Shown here one piece after another: positions 47,781 through 56,396 of a stretch of 64,000 nt of DNA. The stretch comes from Lactobacillus sp. PV034 (GTDB taxonomy: Bacteria; Bacillota; Bacilli; Lactobacillales; Lactobacillaceae): NCBI RefSeq assembly GCF_014522305.1, contig NZ_CP041982.1, forward strand, positions 1,183,001-1,247,000. The letters run 5' to 3'. The notes under the pieces are model-generated. The model was given only the letters and a program-made list of their open reading frames with translations, searched no databases and had not been told where the DNA came from. The position numbers and the translations under genes are program-made. How positions within the stretch are numbered: position 1 is the first letter of the stretch; every line of letters begins with the position of its first letter.

Positions 47781-47913
47781 CAGATGCAATAAAAATAGCG
47801 AAATTATTCTCCTAGTTTCATAGTTTATATTAAGAAATTTTCTATGAGTTTTTTATTTTGGCTTATAATATGAAGGGTACAAAAATAGAGTAATAAAAGT
47901 TATGGATTAAGTT

Positions 47914-49473
47914 ATGAAAAAAACACTTACAGCTATATATTGGAAGCTTATTTTTCAATCAATTATTGTCGGTGCACTAGTTGGTGCAGTCGTTGGTGCC
48001 TTTCGCTGGGGGCTAGAATATGTAACAAATTGTTGGCAAAAGGTATTTTCAAATGCACATGAGAATGCTGTTTGGTTCGTAGTAATTGTTATTGGTTTTA
48101 TTTTAATTAGTGTGATATCTGGTTTGCTAGTAAAAAGACATCCCCATGTGGGTGGTTCTGGGATTCCAGAAGTTAAGTTAGAATTAGCTGGTAAATTATC
48201 TTTGAATTGGTGGCCAACTTTGTGGCGCAAGTTTATTGGTGGAATTTTAACAATTGGTTCGGGACTTTTTCTTGGACCAGAAGGTCCATCTTTGCAGATG
48301 GGAGCAATGGTTGGTAAAGGTGTAGCTCAAGGGTTTAAGCAATCTAAAACTAATGCCAGAGTGTTACTCGCTAGTGGGGGTGCTAGTGGCCTAGCTGCTG
48401 CTTTTGGGGCACCTTTAGCTGGGAGTATGTTTATTTTAGAAGCAGTCTTTCGTGATTTTGCACCTCGTGTTTGGATGACGGCACTAGCAGGTGCGATTTC
48501 AGCTAATTTTGTGGTATCAAATATGTTTGGTCAACATGAAGCCTTACCACTACATTATGGACATATGTTACCGCTGAATTTATATTGGCACTTAGTAATT
48601 TTAGGTTTATTAATTGGACTTTTAGGTCACCTATATAAAGTTGGTTTATTTAGTATCAAAAAGATTTACGCTAAAATTACTTTCTTGCCTAGTTGGTTAT
48701 ATAGCTTGATTCCTTTAGCAATTTTAATTCCAATTGCTTACTATATGCCAGCTATTACAGGATCAGGTAGCCGCTTAATTATGGCACTTAACAAAATGAT
48801 TGGGCCATTGGGATGGACGGTTGTAGGGATGTTAGGAATTTACTATTTGATTCGGTTGGTATTTTCAATTGTATCCTACGATTCAGGTGTACCAAGTGGT
48901 GTCTTCTTGCCGGTTTTAACGTTGGGAGCCGTGATTGGTGCAACTTATGGCGCCTTTATGGCGCAATTAGGTTTATTGCCCGAGCGTTATATCATTAATT
49001 TGATTATCTTTTCTTTAGCTGGTGCATTTGCTTCAGTAATTCATGCTCCATTTACAGCGATTTTATTAATTGCTGAAATGGTTGGCTCAATTTTCCAATT
49101 AATGCCACTAGCTGTAGTAGCCTTTATTGCCTTATTGGTAGATGACTTTATGGGTGGCCATCCAATTTATGATCAATTGGCTAACTTGATGGAAAAATCA
49201 GGCGATTATCATGAAGAAAGAACTGGCAGACAAGACCAGATAACGTTACCTGTCTATGAAGATAGCAAGCTAGTAGGTAAAAAGATTGCTGAGATTAAGT
49301 GGCCGGAAAATACTTTGGTCCGTATGATTAGACGTAACAGTGAAGATTTAATTCCAGTAGGAAAGACAATCATTCAAGCTGGAGATATGTTAGTAATCGA
49401 GGTAGATGAAGGTGAACGAGGTAAAATTTATAATGCAATGAAGAAATTACAAGGTGTTGAATTAGACGGATAA
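47914..49473 (+). CDS. ClC-family chloride channel/transporter with RCK C-terminal domain
   Basis: 519 residues. ClC selectivity motifs in order: GSGIPEVKL (about 85), GPEGPSLQMG with the gating Glu (about 122), FILEAVFRDF, and SGVPSGVFLP (about 325). The C-terminal 85 residues (about 430-515) form a TrkA_C/RCK_C domain, as in Lactobacillus and Enterococcus homologues, suggesting ligand control. It probably exchanges Cl- (or F-) for protons in acid stress. Single gene between the peptide locus and mleP. Confidence 0.88.
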   Translation: MKKTLTAIYWKLIFQSIIVGALVGAVVGAFRWGLEYVTNCWQKVFSNAHENAVWFVVIVIGFILISVISGLLVKRHPHVGGSGIPEVKLELAGKLSLNWWPTLWRKFIGGILTIGSGLFLGPEGPSLQMGAMVGKGVAQGFKQSKTNARVLLASGGASGLAAAFGAPLAGSMFILEAVFRDFAPRVWMTALAGAISANFVVSNMFGQHEALPLHYGHMLPLNLYWHLVILGLLIGLLGHLYKVGLFSIKKIYAKITFLPSWLYSLIPLAILIPIAYYMPAITGSGSRLIMALNKMIGPLGWTVVGMLGIYYLIRLVFSIVSYDSGVPSGVFLPVLTLGAVIGATYGAFMAQLGLLPERYIINLIIFSLAGAFASVIHAPFTAILLIAEMVGSIFQLMPLAVVAFIALLVDDFMGGHPIYDQLANLMEKSGDYHEERTGRQDQITLPVYEDSKLVGKKIAEIKWPENTLVRMIRRNSEDLIPVGKTIIQAGDMLVIEVDEGERGKIYNAMKKLQGVELDG

Positions 49474-49588
49474 TTAAAAATAAGTCTTTAAAAATTTTTA
49501 AAAAGTGTTATAAATAATTCGTCCGGGAAATGCACATATAGGCATTTCATTACACTAATAAAATTTTATTTATATGAGAGGGGATTAG

Positions 49589-50557
49589 ATGCAAGCATTT
49601 CTATCATCTATCCAAAGTGTAGTCGTTATCGTTTTGATTATGCTTCTAGGATACATTCTTAGAAAACAAAGATGGCTCGCAGATTCATTTGGTGGCAATG
49701 TTTCTAAGTTAATTACTCAAATTGCCTTGCCTGCTTCCATTTTTATGTCTGTTCAAAATAACTTAACTAGAGGTAAGTTATTTAACTTATTTGCAGGCTT
49801 ACTTTTACCATTTATTGGGGTAGTTATTTCCTACATTGTAGCCTTTATTTTAGTTAAGGTTCTTAAGGTTAAGGTTGGTCGTCGAGGGGTATTTATCAAC
49901 ACCATTGCCAACGCCAACACAATCTTTATTGGGATGCCTTTGAACTTGGCACTTTTTGGTAGTGCTGCAACTTCATACTTCTTAATCTACTACATCATTA
50001 ATACCGTTTCTACTTGGGCATTTGGTGTGTTCTTGATTAAGAATGATGATCCAACTTTAGTTAAGGCTGAAAAGCAACATAACAAGATTAATTGGAGAAA
50101 GATTTTACCAATGCCTTTGGTTGGTTTCTTCGTAGCTGTTATTTGGTTATTAACTGGAATTCAATTACCTAAATTCCTTGGTGATACCTTTAACTACGTT
50201 GGTAGCTTAGTTACTCCATTATCATTAATCTATATTGGTATTGTGTTAGCTAATGCAGGTCTTAAGAGTATCCACTTTGATAAAGATACAATCTTTGCTT
50301 TACTTGGACGTTTTATTTTAGCTCCAGTAGTAATGATTTTATTGGTTAAGTGGTTTGGACCTTCAGTACTTCACTTAGATATTGCAAGCCTAATGGGTAA
50401 GACATTTATTGTTCAATCTGCTACTCCAGCGCTTGCTGTTCTTCCAATCTTGGCTGGTGAAGCACATGGTGATGTTGACTACGCAACTAACGTTGTTGTT
50501 TTGAGTACTTTGCTCTTTATCATCGTAGTACCAGTTTTAATGTTTATCATTGGTTAA
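49589..50557 (+). CDS. mleP: AEC-family transporter, probable malate permease
   Basis: 322 residues, about ten hydrophobic segments, auxin-efflux-carrier fold: LIMLLGYILRKQRWL at the N-terminus, NTIFIGMPLNLALFG (about 108-122) and QSATPALAVLPILAGEAHGD (about 272-291). Its closest functional context is mleR/mleS at 53.6-56.3 kb, so malate uptake or malate/lactate exchange is likely (inference). An rgg/IS110 block now separates it from mleR. Confidence 0.8.
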   Translation: MQAFLSSIQSVVVIVLIMLLGYILRKQRWLADSFGGNVSKLITQIALPASIFMSVQNNLTRGKLFNLFAGLLLPFIGVVISYIVAFILVKVLKVKVGRRGVFINTIANANTIFIGMPLNLALFGSAATSYFLIYYIINTVSTWAFGVFLIKNDDPTLVKAEKQHNKINWRKILPMPLVGFFVAVIWLLTGIQLPKFLGDTFNYVGSLVTPLSLIYIGIVLANAGLKSIHFDKDTIFALLGRFILAPVVMILLVKWFGPSVLHLDIASLMGKTFIVQSATPALAVLPILAGEAHGDVDYATNVVVLSTLLFIIVVPVLMFIIG

Positions 50558-50563
50558 TCAACT

Positions 50564-50637
50564 AAAAAATAAGGCTTCAAATGAAGCCTTATTTTTTACG
50601 TTAAAATGTTCCATAGTGTTTCTTTTATAGTATAAGT
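50564..50637. repeat. Direct repeat L: terminator plus degraded mleR 3' end
   Basis: AATAAGGCTTCA/TGAAGCCTTATT (arms 50564-50579 and 50582-50597) terminates mleP. It continues into CGTTAAAATGTTCCATA, and the minus strand reads YTIKETLWNILT-stop, homologous to the mleR C-terminus KEEVLWNILTQKK. The same order is present at 53613-53680, so this is one copy of a direct repeat bracketing the rgg block. Confidence 0.75.
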
Positions 50638-50670
50638 TTAAATAAGGATAGTAAGAGTACCTGTGTTCAT
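50638..50670 (-). CDS. Candidate 10-residue peptide under Rgg-box promoter B
   Basis: ATG at 50670 lies exactly 8 nt after GGAGG (50679-50683) and encodes MNTGTLTILI then TAA. It is transcribed from promoter B just downstream of the rgg stop. Its hydrophobic C-terminal end is in keeping with a short hydrophobic pheromone, although it is shorter than known SHP precursors. Low coding evidence; the promoter and ribosome-site geometry are the support. Confidence 0.4.
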   Translation of the reverse strand: MNTGTLTILI

Positions 50671-50709
50671 AAGTTTTTCCTCCAATTAAATAAATATTTA
50701 TTGGAATTA

Positions 50710-50785
50710 AGTATATTAGTAAATGATTAAGAAAATTAAAATAGTCATATTTGAATTTAAGTTTCAAATATGACTATTTTAATTT
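50710..50785 (-). promoter_or_regulatory. Inverted-repeat promoter B (probable Rgg box)
   Basis: A perfect 23-bp inverted repeat with a 7-nt spacer (arms 50733-50755 and 50763-50785; core TAGTCATATTTGAA), overlapping the rgg stop codon. On the minus strand GACTATTTT is followed after 22 nt by TATACT (50710-50715). Relative to promoter A the arms differ by a compensated G/A-C/T pair. It may also end rgg transcripts, since a short T-rich stretch follows. Confidence 0.7.
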
Positions 50786-51478
50786 ATTTATATTTAAGTA
50801 GAAGACGCTGTAAAGTCGCTCCATATTGTGACATATCAATACTTATTAATATATTTACTACCTCTTTACTTTTATTAAAAAATTTAGTATTTTTTGTTGT
50901 TCTGTAATTTATCATATTTTCAAAAAATGATAATGCTAATTTGTAGAAAACTAATTCAGGTCGTATTTTTATCTTTTTAGCATTAGTAATAAAGTAATTA
51001 ACGTCTTTTTCATTATTTTCATCAAGTGAAACGGCTAAAACATTTACAATGATAGCGGATAAAGCAATCTGCATTTTAATATTATTACTTAATATATATT
51101 GATTAATAATTTTTTTAGCAATTATCTTGTTACTTTCTAAGTCATAAAAAGGCATAAAATTACAAAATAGAGCTACCTTGTTTTCGTTAAAGTTGGGAAT
51201 GCTAAAAATTTTTTCTTTAACTTTATCTCTAAGCTGTTTGTCAGGTTTTTCAGTTGTCTCTTTCATTATTTCTAGCCAAGCATCAATAAGTAATAGTTCC
51301 TCTTTTTTCTACGTAAAGTCAAGCACAATACGATGTTTGACTATGTTTTTAGCTTGAATTTTAGTTTAAGTAGCTATTAATGTCGATATATTTTTGGAAT
51401 TAAGCACGATAAATAAGCCCAAGTTTATATCTGATTTTTGGGCTTAGCGTTATAATGTAGTTGATCAATTAATTACGA

Positions 51479-52686
51479 CTAAAGTCTTTTTTGGTTATGT
51501 GTGGCTACGTTGTAATCATATAGTTGATCATTAATAATCAGGGCATAAATTGTTCTGATTAGTTTATGTATTGAAGCAATAGCTATCTTTTTAAACCCTT
51601 TGGTTTGAGAAGATAGCTTTTTGCTTTCATAATAATCTGCTATGTGACACGGATTAGTCTTAGCCGCATTATCAATTTGACCAATAGCACGATAAAGCAA
51701 TTTACGTGCTATTGCATTACCATGCTTAGTAATACTTAAATTAGAATCCATTTCACCTGACTGATATCTACCTGGATCTATGCCAATAAAAGCATTAATT
51801 TTATTGGGATTGCTAAATCTGCGTACATCTCCCAATTCTGCTAAAACTCTAACTGCAGTAGTTTGGGCAAAACCTGGAATACTTTCTAGATTTTCTAAAT
51901 CATGATTAGGTAAAGTCTTAGCGAGTTTAACCATTCTTGTAATTAATTGTTCTCTTTGCTTACTTAGATTAAGTAGTCTTTGGGTATAATATTGTACTTG
52001 TTGAACTTCTATACTAGTCTCGGAGACAACTGGATAAGCTTGATAAGCTAATTCAATAAGTTTATCAGCAGTTTTTTGAGCATGTTTAAATGCAATACCT
52101 TTTAAATTCATTAGCCAATTAATAATTTGATTTTTGTTCTCTTGTCTTACTAAATCGCAATGAGGGTAATGAGCAACTATTTGCCAGTAATTATTACCTT
52201 TAGCAGTAGAAAATAGATTTTCAATTTCGGGAAAAGTTGATTGTAAAGCCTGGTGAAGTCTATTTTTAGCTGTGACTAAATCATCTGTTAGCTGGTCATA
52301 GAAACGACTCAAAGCATTGAGTTGCTTATAAGACTGAGACTGATTTTGACTAACTGGATGATGATAAAGTCTTTGAATTAAGGCTAAATGATAAGCATCA
52401 GTTTTATCAGTCTTATTATGACGTAGTCCCAAATCCATTTCTTTTTTTGCTTTAAGAGGATTAAGCACAACATATTCATAACCGTAATCTTCTAGAAAAG
52501 CTTGTAGTCTGCGTGAATAAACACCAGTAGCTTCTCTGGCTGTTTAGTAAAAGCAGCTAATTCGTGCAGTAATTTAATAAAACCAGGACGGTCGTTAGTA
52601 ATGGTAAATTCATTTTTACTTTCACCAATTAGCTCACAAATAGTAGAAGTAGACTTACTTACATCAATTCCAAAAGTAATTTGCAT
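51479..52686 (-). pseudogene. IS110-family transposase, frameshifted
   Basis: N-terminal RuvC-like part MQITFGIDVSKSTSTICELI from ATG 52686; the frame is lost near 52540, where EATGVYSRRLQAFLEDYG continues in another frame and joins the C-terminal part (from about 52530). That part carries ESIPGFAQTTAVRVLAELGD and FIGIDPGRYQSGEMDSNLSITKHGN, the transposase_20 motif with its catalytic serine region. The loss of a few bases at CAGCCAGAGAAGC explains the shift. The element is probably immobile without help in trans. Confidence 0.8.
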
Positions 52687-52875
52687 TATATAACCCCCTA
52701 AGCTTAAGTAGTAAAACGTATTTACTTAAGAAATCAGATCTAATTTTCTAAACTCGACATCAACGTGTCCACATTCTTCGAAGAGATTATTGATAGCCTA
52801 AGTAAAACTGCCAGTTTTGTCTACGACATCAAGTGTCTAAAAAGGCTTTGACATATCGTTTTACTACTACTTAAA
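52687..52875 (-). ncRNA. Candidate IS110 bridge RNA (seekRNA) region
   Basis: IS110 elements carry a guide RNA in the noncoding stretch ahead of the transposase. Here about 250 nt lie between the IS end and ATG 52686, bounded by near-inverted repeats TTAAGTAGTAAAACG (about 52704-52718) and CGTTTTACTACTACTTAA (about 52857-52874). On the minus strand TTGATGTCG occurs twice. GTTTTGTCT (52814-52822) also occurs at the right junction (52947-52955), as a target guide should. The RNA itself is not demonstrated. Confidence 0.4.
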
Positions 52876-52892
52876 TTCTACAAGAGAATAAA

Positions 52893-52936
52893 AAATAGTG
52901 AATTAATTATCCCGTCGGATAACTAATTCACTATTT
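52893..52936 (-). terminator. Strong hairpin at the IS110 5' end
   Basis: A 20-bp stem with one G-U pair: arms 52893-52912 and 52917-52936 around a 4-nt loop, followed on the minus strand by T residues. It would stop rgg transcription entering the element. Confidence 0.7.
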
Positions 52937-53310
52937 AGCTTAGAATGTTTTGTCTTTTTCAGAAAGATTACTTTCTTTTACTAGTGGCCGTAATCTTATT
53001 ACTTTCTGTTTATTATTTTCATAATAAGCTTCAATTAGTGTATTATTAAAATCTTGAATTTCTTGATGCTTAATTTCATCATTTTGATTTAATCGACTAA
53101 AGAATTCCCATAAAGGAATGTTATTGTAATGAAGAAGATCAATTAAACTATCAGCCGTAATTCTATGAGCATTCTTTTCTACTTTAGAGTAATAAGATTG
53201 ACTTATAATTGTGCCTTTGTTAGTAAATTCTTTTTGTTTCTTCGCTTGTGCAATTCTGTATTCCTTAAGTAACTCTCCGATTGTCATAATTGTATGCTCC
53301 ATATAAATTT

Positions 53311-53340
53311 AAATACGACTTTTTCATTAATTATATTATA
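53311..53340 (-). promoter_or_regulatory. rgg promoter with half Rgg-box
   Basis: Minus-strand TATAAT at 53335-53340 is followed by AAAAAGTCGTATTTAAA (plus-strand AAATACGACTTTTT at 53311-53324), which matches one arm of the inverted repeats at 45747 and 50733. Its place just past the -10 suggests negative autoregulation. Confidence 0.5.
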
Positions 53341-53514
53341 AAACTAATATCGTTAGATAAGTTTAAAAGGAAAATAAAGAAAATTAATGCATTTTAAAAA
53401 CATAATTATTAACATACAAAAGTAAGAAGTTAAAATTTCCCTATTTACGTAAAAGCTTATTAAGCTCTCGTGCAGAATTTCACGTACGAGTAGTAAAAAC
53501 AAGATAATATAAGG

Positions 53515-53590
53515 CGTGCATAGTGTCCTTTGGTGGTTCTTAGGACGGGCAAGGTCTTGCAGGGACGGTCAGATGCCCGTCTTTTTTGCT
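53515..53590 (+). ncRNA. Candidate small structured RNA
   Basis: A GC-richer stretch in an AT-rich gap: GTCCT/AGGAC hairpin (53525-53546), then GACGGGCA (53544-53551) with TGCCCGTC (53574-53581) and a T6 tract, with a GATAAT -10 at 53503-53508. No ORF and no known riboswitch core was recognised. It points toward the mleR 3' end and lies inside the right edge of the rgg block. The rest of the gap 53341-53514 shows only an imperfect CTCTCGTG/CACGTACGAG hairpin. Confidence 0.45.
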
Positions 53591-53612
53591 AAAAATATCT
53601 AAGGAAAGAATA

Positions 53613-53680
53613 AAAATAAGACTTCAAACGAAGCCTTATTTTTTTTGCGTTAAAATGTTCCATAATACTTCTTCTTTTGC
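53613..53680. repeat. Direct repeat R: terminator plus mleR 3' end
   Basis: AATAAGACTTC/GAAGCCTTATT with a T run ends mleR, followed by GCGTTAAAATGTTCCATA inside the gene. It is the partner of the repeat at 50564-50637, with several base differences, so the duplication is not recent. Confidence 0.75.
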
Positions 53681-54514
53681 AGTAAGAAGATGATTTTTTC
53701 TTGTTGCAGCTGCGAAAAGAAATTCTGGTTGATCCTTATCTAAAAGTGGGATAGAAACTACATTATCATTGTCATGAATAGAAAGAGTAGTTACATAAGA
53801 AACACCCAAATTTTGCGCAACTAATGACTTAATTACCGCAACATCAGGACTACGATAAATGGTATTAAGTGTAATATGATTTTGATGTGCCAGCTTTTCT
53901 AAAGCTTGAGTATGGATGTAGTCTTGAGTCATGCCAATGAAGTTTTCTTGAGATAATTCTTTGAAATAGATTCCTTTTTTTTGAGCAAAGGGATGATTTT
54001 TTGAAACAATTACTTCTATTGGATAGCGGTCGATTACATGAACTTTAATAATTGGTTCAATATCTAAAGAGGCAAGACCAAGTAAGGTAAGATTAATTTC
54101 ACCTTCAATTAGCATTTTACGTAAATCATTAGAACCACGTTCTACTACATTTAAACGAGGTAAAATTCCTTTTGAAAAAAGCGTAGGTGCGATAGTAGGT
54201 AAGTAGTTACGACCAATAATTGGTGGTAGTCCAAATAAAATATCAGGGTTAGGTTGAGCCTTAACCTCAGCTTCCGCAATTGAAACTTCATTCAAAATAG
54301 CTTGAGCATGTTCATCGAATTGACGGCCGAGACTAGTGATAATGATACTTTTATGTGATTGATCACGGATAATGAATTGGCCACCGAATTTTTTCTCTAA
54401 ACGTTTGATGGCGGCTGTGATAGTTGGTTGACTCACATTAAACTGTTCTGCGGTTTTGGTATAGCTCTTTAGATTTATTAAAGCATGAAAATATTTGAGA
54501 TCTTGAATATTCAT
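53636..54514 (-). CDS. mleR: LysR-family regulator of malolactic genes
   Basis: 292 residues. Winged HTH (MNIQDLKYFHALINLKSYTKTAEQFNVSQPTITAAIKRLEKKFGG) and a LysR effector domain (about 90-290). Divergent from the malolactic enzyme gene with a 128-bp gap, the normal mleR arrangement; malate is the expected inducer. It would bind the ATAG-N12-CTAT dyad near the mleS promoter. Confidence 0.88.
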   Translation of the reverse strand: MNIQDLKYFHALINLKSYTKTAEQFNVSQPTITAAIKRLEKKFGGQFIIRDQSHKSIIITSLGRQFDEHAQAILNEVSIAEAEVKAQPNPDILFGLPPIIGRNYLPTIAPTLFSKGILPRLNVVERGSNDLRKMLIEGEINLTLLGLASLDIEPIIKVHVIDRYPIEVIVSKNHPFAQKKGIYFKELSQENFIGMTQDYIHTQALEKLAHQNHITLNTIYRSPDVAVIKSLVAQNLGVSYVTTLSIHDNDNVVSIPLLDKDQPEFLFAAATRKNHLLTAKEEVLWNILTQKK

Positions 54515-54547
54515 AATCCAGCCTCCTCATATAAACAAAAGTTTAGG

Positions 54548-54589
54548 ATAGCCTATTCTTTGACTATAAATTTTTAACCAGTCTATACT
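54548..54589 (+). promoter_or_regulatory. mleS promoter with LysR-type dyad
   Basis: TTGACT (54560-54565) and TATACT (54584-54589), spacer 18 bp. ATAG-N12-CTAT (54548-54567) overlaps the -35, a plausible MleR site. Confidence 0.5.
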
Positions 54590-54642
54590 AGGTTATGATA
54601 CAAGAAAAAAGTTAGAATTACCAAGGCTAGGGAGGCAATATA

Positions 54643-56280
54643 ATGAGTAATGCATGGTCAATTTTAAACAATCCTTTTAAAAATAAAGGGACTGCCTTTA
54701 CTAATGAAGAAAGAAAGAAACTTGGTTTAGTTGGTACTTTACCAGTTGAAGTTGAAACTATTGAACAACAAGCTAAGCGTGTCTATGACGAATACAAGAA
54801 TCGTCCTGAAGGCTTGCAACAACGTCAATACTTGATGGAAGTTTTTGATACTAATCGTACTTTGTTCTACTATGTGATGCAACACCACATTGAAGAATTA
54901 ATGCCAATTATTTACGATCCAATTATTGCACCTGCAATTGAAAAATACAGCGAAATTTTCCAAAGACCTCAAGAAGCAGCCTTCTTATCAATTGATGATG
55001 AAGCTGATATTAAGGAAAGCTTGAAGAATGCAGCTGCTGGACGTAACGTTAAATTAATTGTTGCAACTGATGCAGAAGGTATTTTAGGTATTGGTGACTG
55101 GGGCACTAATGGTGTAAACATTGCCATTGGTAAATTAATGGTTTATACTGCTGCAGCTGGAATTGATCCTAGCGAAGTATTACCAGTTTCTTTAGATGTT
55201 GGTACTAACAACGAAACTTTATTAAACGATCCATTATACTTAGGTTTGAGAAAGAAACGTGTTTACGGTGACAAGTACTACCACTTCGTAGATTCATTTG
55301 TTGCAGCTGCACGTGAAGTATTCCCAGATGTTTACTTACACTTTGAAGACTTTGGTCGTGATAATGCCACTAAGATTTTAAAGCAATACCAAGACAAGAT
55401 TCCTGTCTTTAACGATGATGTACAAGGTACTGGTATTGTATGTTTAGCTGGTGTACTTGGTGCCTTAAATATTTCTAAGCAAAAATTCACTGATCAAGTA
55501 TTCTTAACTTATGGTGCTGGTACTGCTGGTATGGGTATTGCCAACATGATGTACCGTGAAATGCGTATGGAAGGTTTAAGTGAAGATGAAGCCAAGAAGC
55601 ACTTCTACTTAGTAGATAAGCAAGGTCTTTTATTCGAAGATACTCCAGGCTTAACTCCAGAACAAAAACCATTTGTACGTAAGAGAAGTGAATTTGCTAA
55701 TGCTGATGAATTAACTAACTTGGAAGCAGTAGTTAAAGCGGTTCATCCTAGCGTTATGATTGGTACTTCTACTAACCCAGGTGCCTTTACTGAAGGTGTT
55801 GTTAAGGCAATGGCAGCTGGTACTGAACGTCCAATTATCTTCCCAATTTCTAACCCAACTAAGTTAATCGAAGCTCATCCAGAAGACATTATTAAATGGA
55901 CTGAAGGACGTGCTTTAGTTGCTACTGGTATCCCATCAGCTCCAGTAGAATACAACGGTGTAACTTACCACATTGGTCAAGCTAACAATGCTTTGATTTA
56001 CCCAGGTTTAGGTTTAGGTGTATTGGCAAGTAAGACCAGACTTGTTAACGATGAAATTTTATCAGCTGCAGCTCACTCACTTGGTGGTATCGTTGATACT
56101 TCTAAGCCAGGTGCAGCAGTATTGCCACCAATCTCAATGCTTCAATCATTTACTAAGACTGAAGCTCGTGCAGTTGTTCAATCTGCCATTGACCAAGGTT
56201 TAGCCGGTGAAGGTGTTACTGATCCTGCCAAGGTTACTGAAGAAATGCAATGGACTGCAGAATATACTAACGAAGACTAA
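54643..56280 (+). CDS. mleS: Malolactic enzyme
   Basis: 545 residues of the malic-enzyme family. Substrate/metal region FEDFGRDNATKIL and NDDVQGTGIVCLAGVLGAL (about 247-266), NAD site TYGAGTAGMGIANMM (about 289-303), and second motif PISNPTKLIEAHPEDI. It converts L-malate to L-lactate and CO2 without net redox change, helping acid tolerance. The start AWSILNNPFKNKGTAFT and length fit malolactic rather than malic enzymes. Its stop codon lies in a 27-bp tandem duplication. Confidence 0.92.
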   Translation: MSNAWSILNNPFKNKGTAFTNEERKKLGLVGTLPVEVETIEQQAKRVYDEYKNRPEGLQQRQYLMEVFDTNRTLFYYVMQHHIEELMPIIYDPIIAPAIEKYSEIFQRPQEAAFLSIDDEADIKESLKNAAAGRNVKLIVATDAEGILGIGDWGTNGVNIAIGKLMVYTAAAGIDPSEVLPVSLDVGTNNETLLNDPLYLGLRKKRVYGDKYYHFVDSFVAAAREVFPDVYLHFEDFGRDNATKILKQYQDKIPVFNDDVQGTGIVCLAGVLGALNISKQKFTDQVFLTYGAGTAGMGIANMMYREMRMEGLSEDEAKKHFYLVDKQGLLFEDTPGLTPEQKPFVRKRSEFANADELTNLEAVVKAVHPSVMIGTSTNPGAFTEGVVKAMAAGTERPIIFPISNPTKLIEAHPEDIIKWTEGRALVATGIPSAPVEYNGVTYHIGQANNALIYPGLGLGVLASKTRLVNDEILSAAAHSLGGIVDTSKPGAAVLPPISMLQSFTKTEARAVVQSAIDQGLAGEGVTDPAKVTEEMQWTAEYTNED

Positions 56281-56325
56281 TGAAAAATTAACTATAATGA
56301 AGACTAATGAAAAATTAACTATAAT
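56272..56325 (+). repeat. 27-bp tandem duplication at the mleS 3' end
   Basis: GAAGACTAATGAAAAATTAA plus ACTATAAT occurs at 56272-56298 and again at 56299-56325. The first copy contains the mleS stop. Confidence 0.9.
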
Positions 56326-56332
56326 ATAGTAG

Positions 56333-56366
56333 AAAAGTTCCAAGATTTATTCTTGGAGCTTTTTTG
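56333..56366 (+). terminator. Terminator of mleS
   Basis: AAGTTCCAAG pairs with CTTGGAGCTT around ATTTATT, followed by T6. Confidence 0.8.
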
Positions 56367-56396
56367 TTAAAGAGGATAAAATAGGAGTGAAAAGGG

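Larger units (their letters stand above)
51310..52946 (-). mobile_element. IS110-family insertion sequence in rgg
   Basis: About 1.64 kb interrupts rgg. It encodes a DEDD-type transposase (frameshifted) and has no obvious terminal inverted repeats or target duplication, as usual for IS110. Junctions lie in a T/A run and cannot be placed to the base: left near 51308-51312, right near 52945-52950. The 5' noncoding end (52687-52946) contains a candidate guide RNA and a strong hairpin. Confidence 0.8.
50784..53287 (-). pseudogene. Rgg/MutR-family regulator split by an IS110 element
   Basis: The N-terminal half (53287-52940) reads MTIGELLKEYRIAQAKKQKE...SQSYYSKVEKNAHRITADSL, an XRE-type HTH typical of Rgg, and stops at the IS end after SEKDKTF. 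The C-terminal half (about 51308-50784) resumes KKEELLLIDAWLEIMKETTE and ends ATLQRLLLKYK, the Rgg TPR-like peptide-binding domain. Joining them at the AAAAAA run gives about 290 residues, the normal Rgg length. Start 53287 is preferred to 53302, because GGAG then lies 9 nt upstream. Rgg proteins sense short secreted peptides. This copy cannot make a full protein. Confidence 0.8.

Noticed and set aside
50558-50767. 69-codon minus-strand frame after mleP
   Set aside because: It spans the Rgg-box promoter region, the 10-residue ORF in another frame and a terminator; composition is noncoding.
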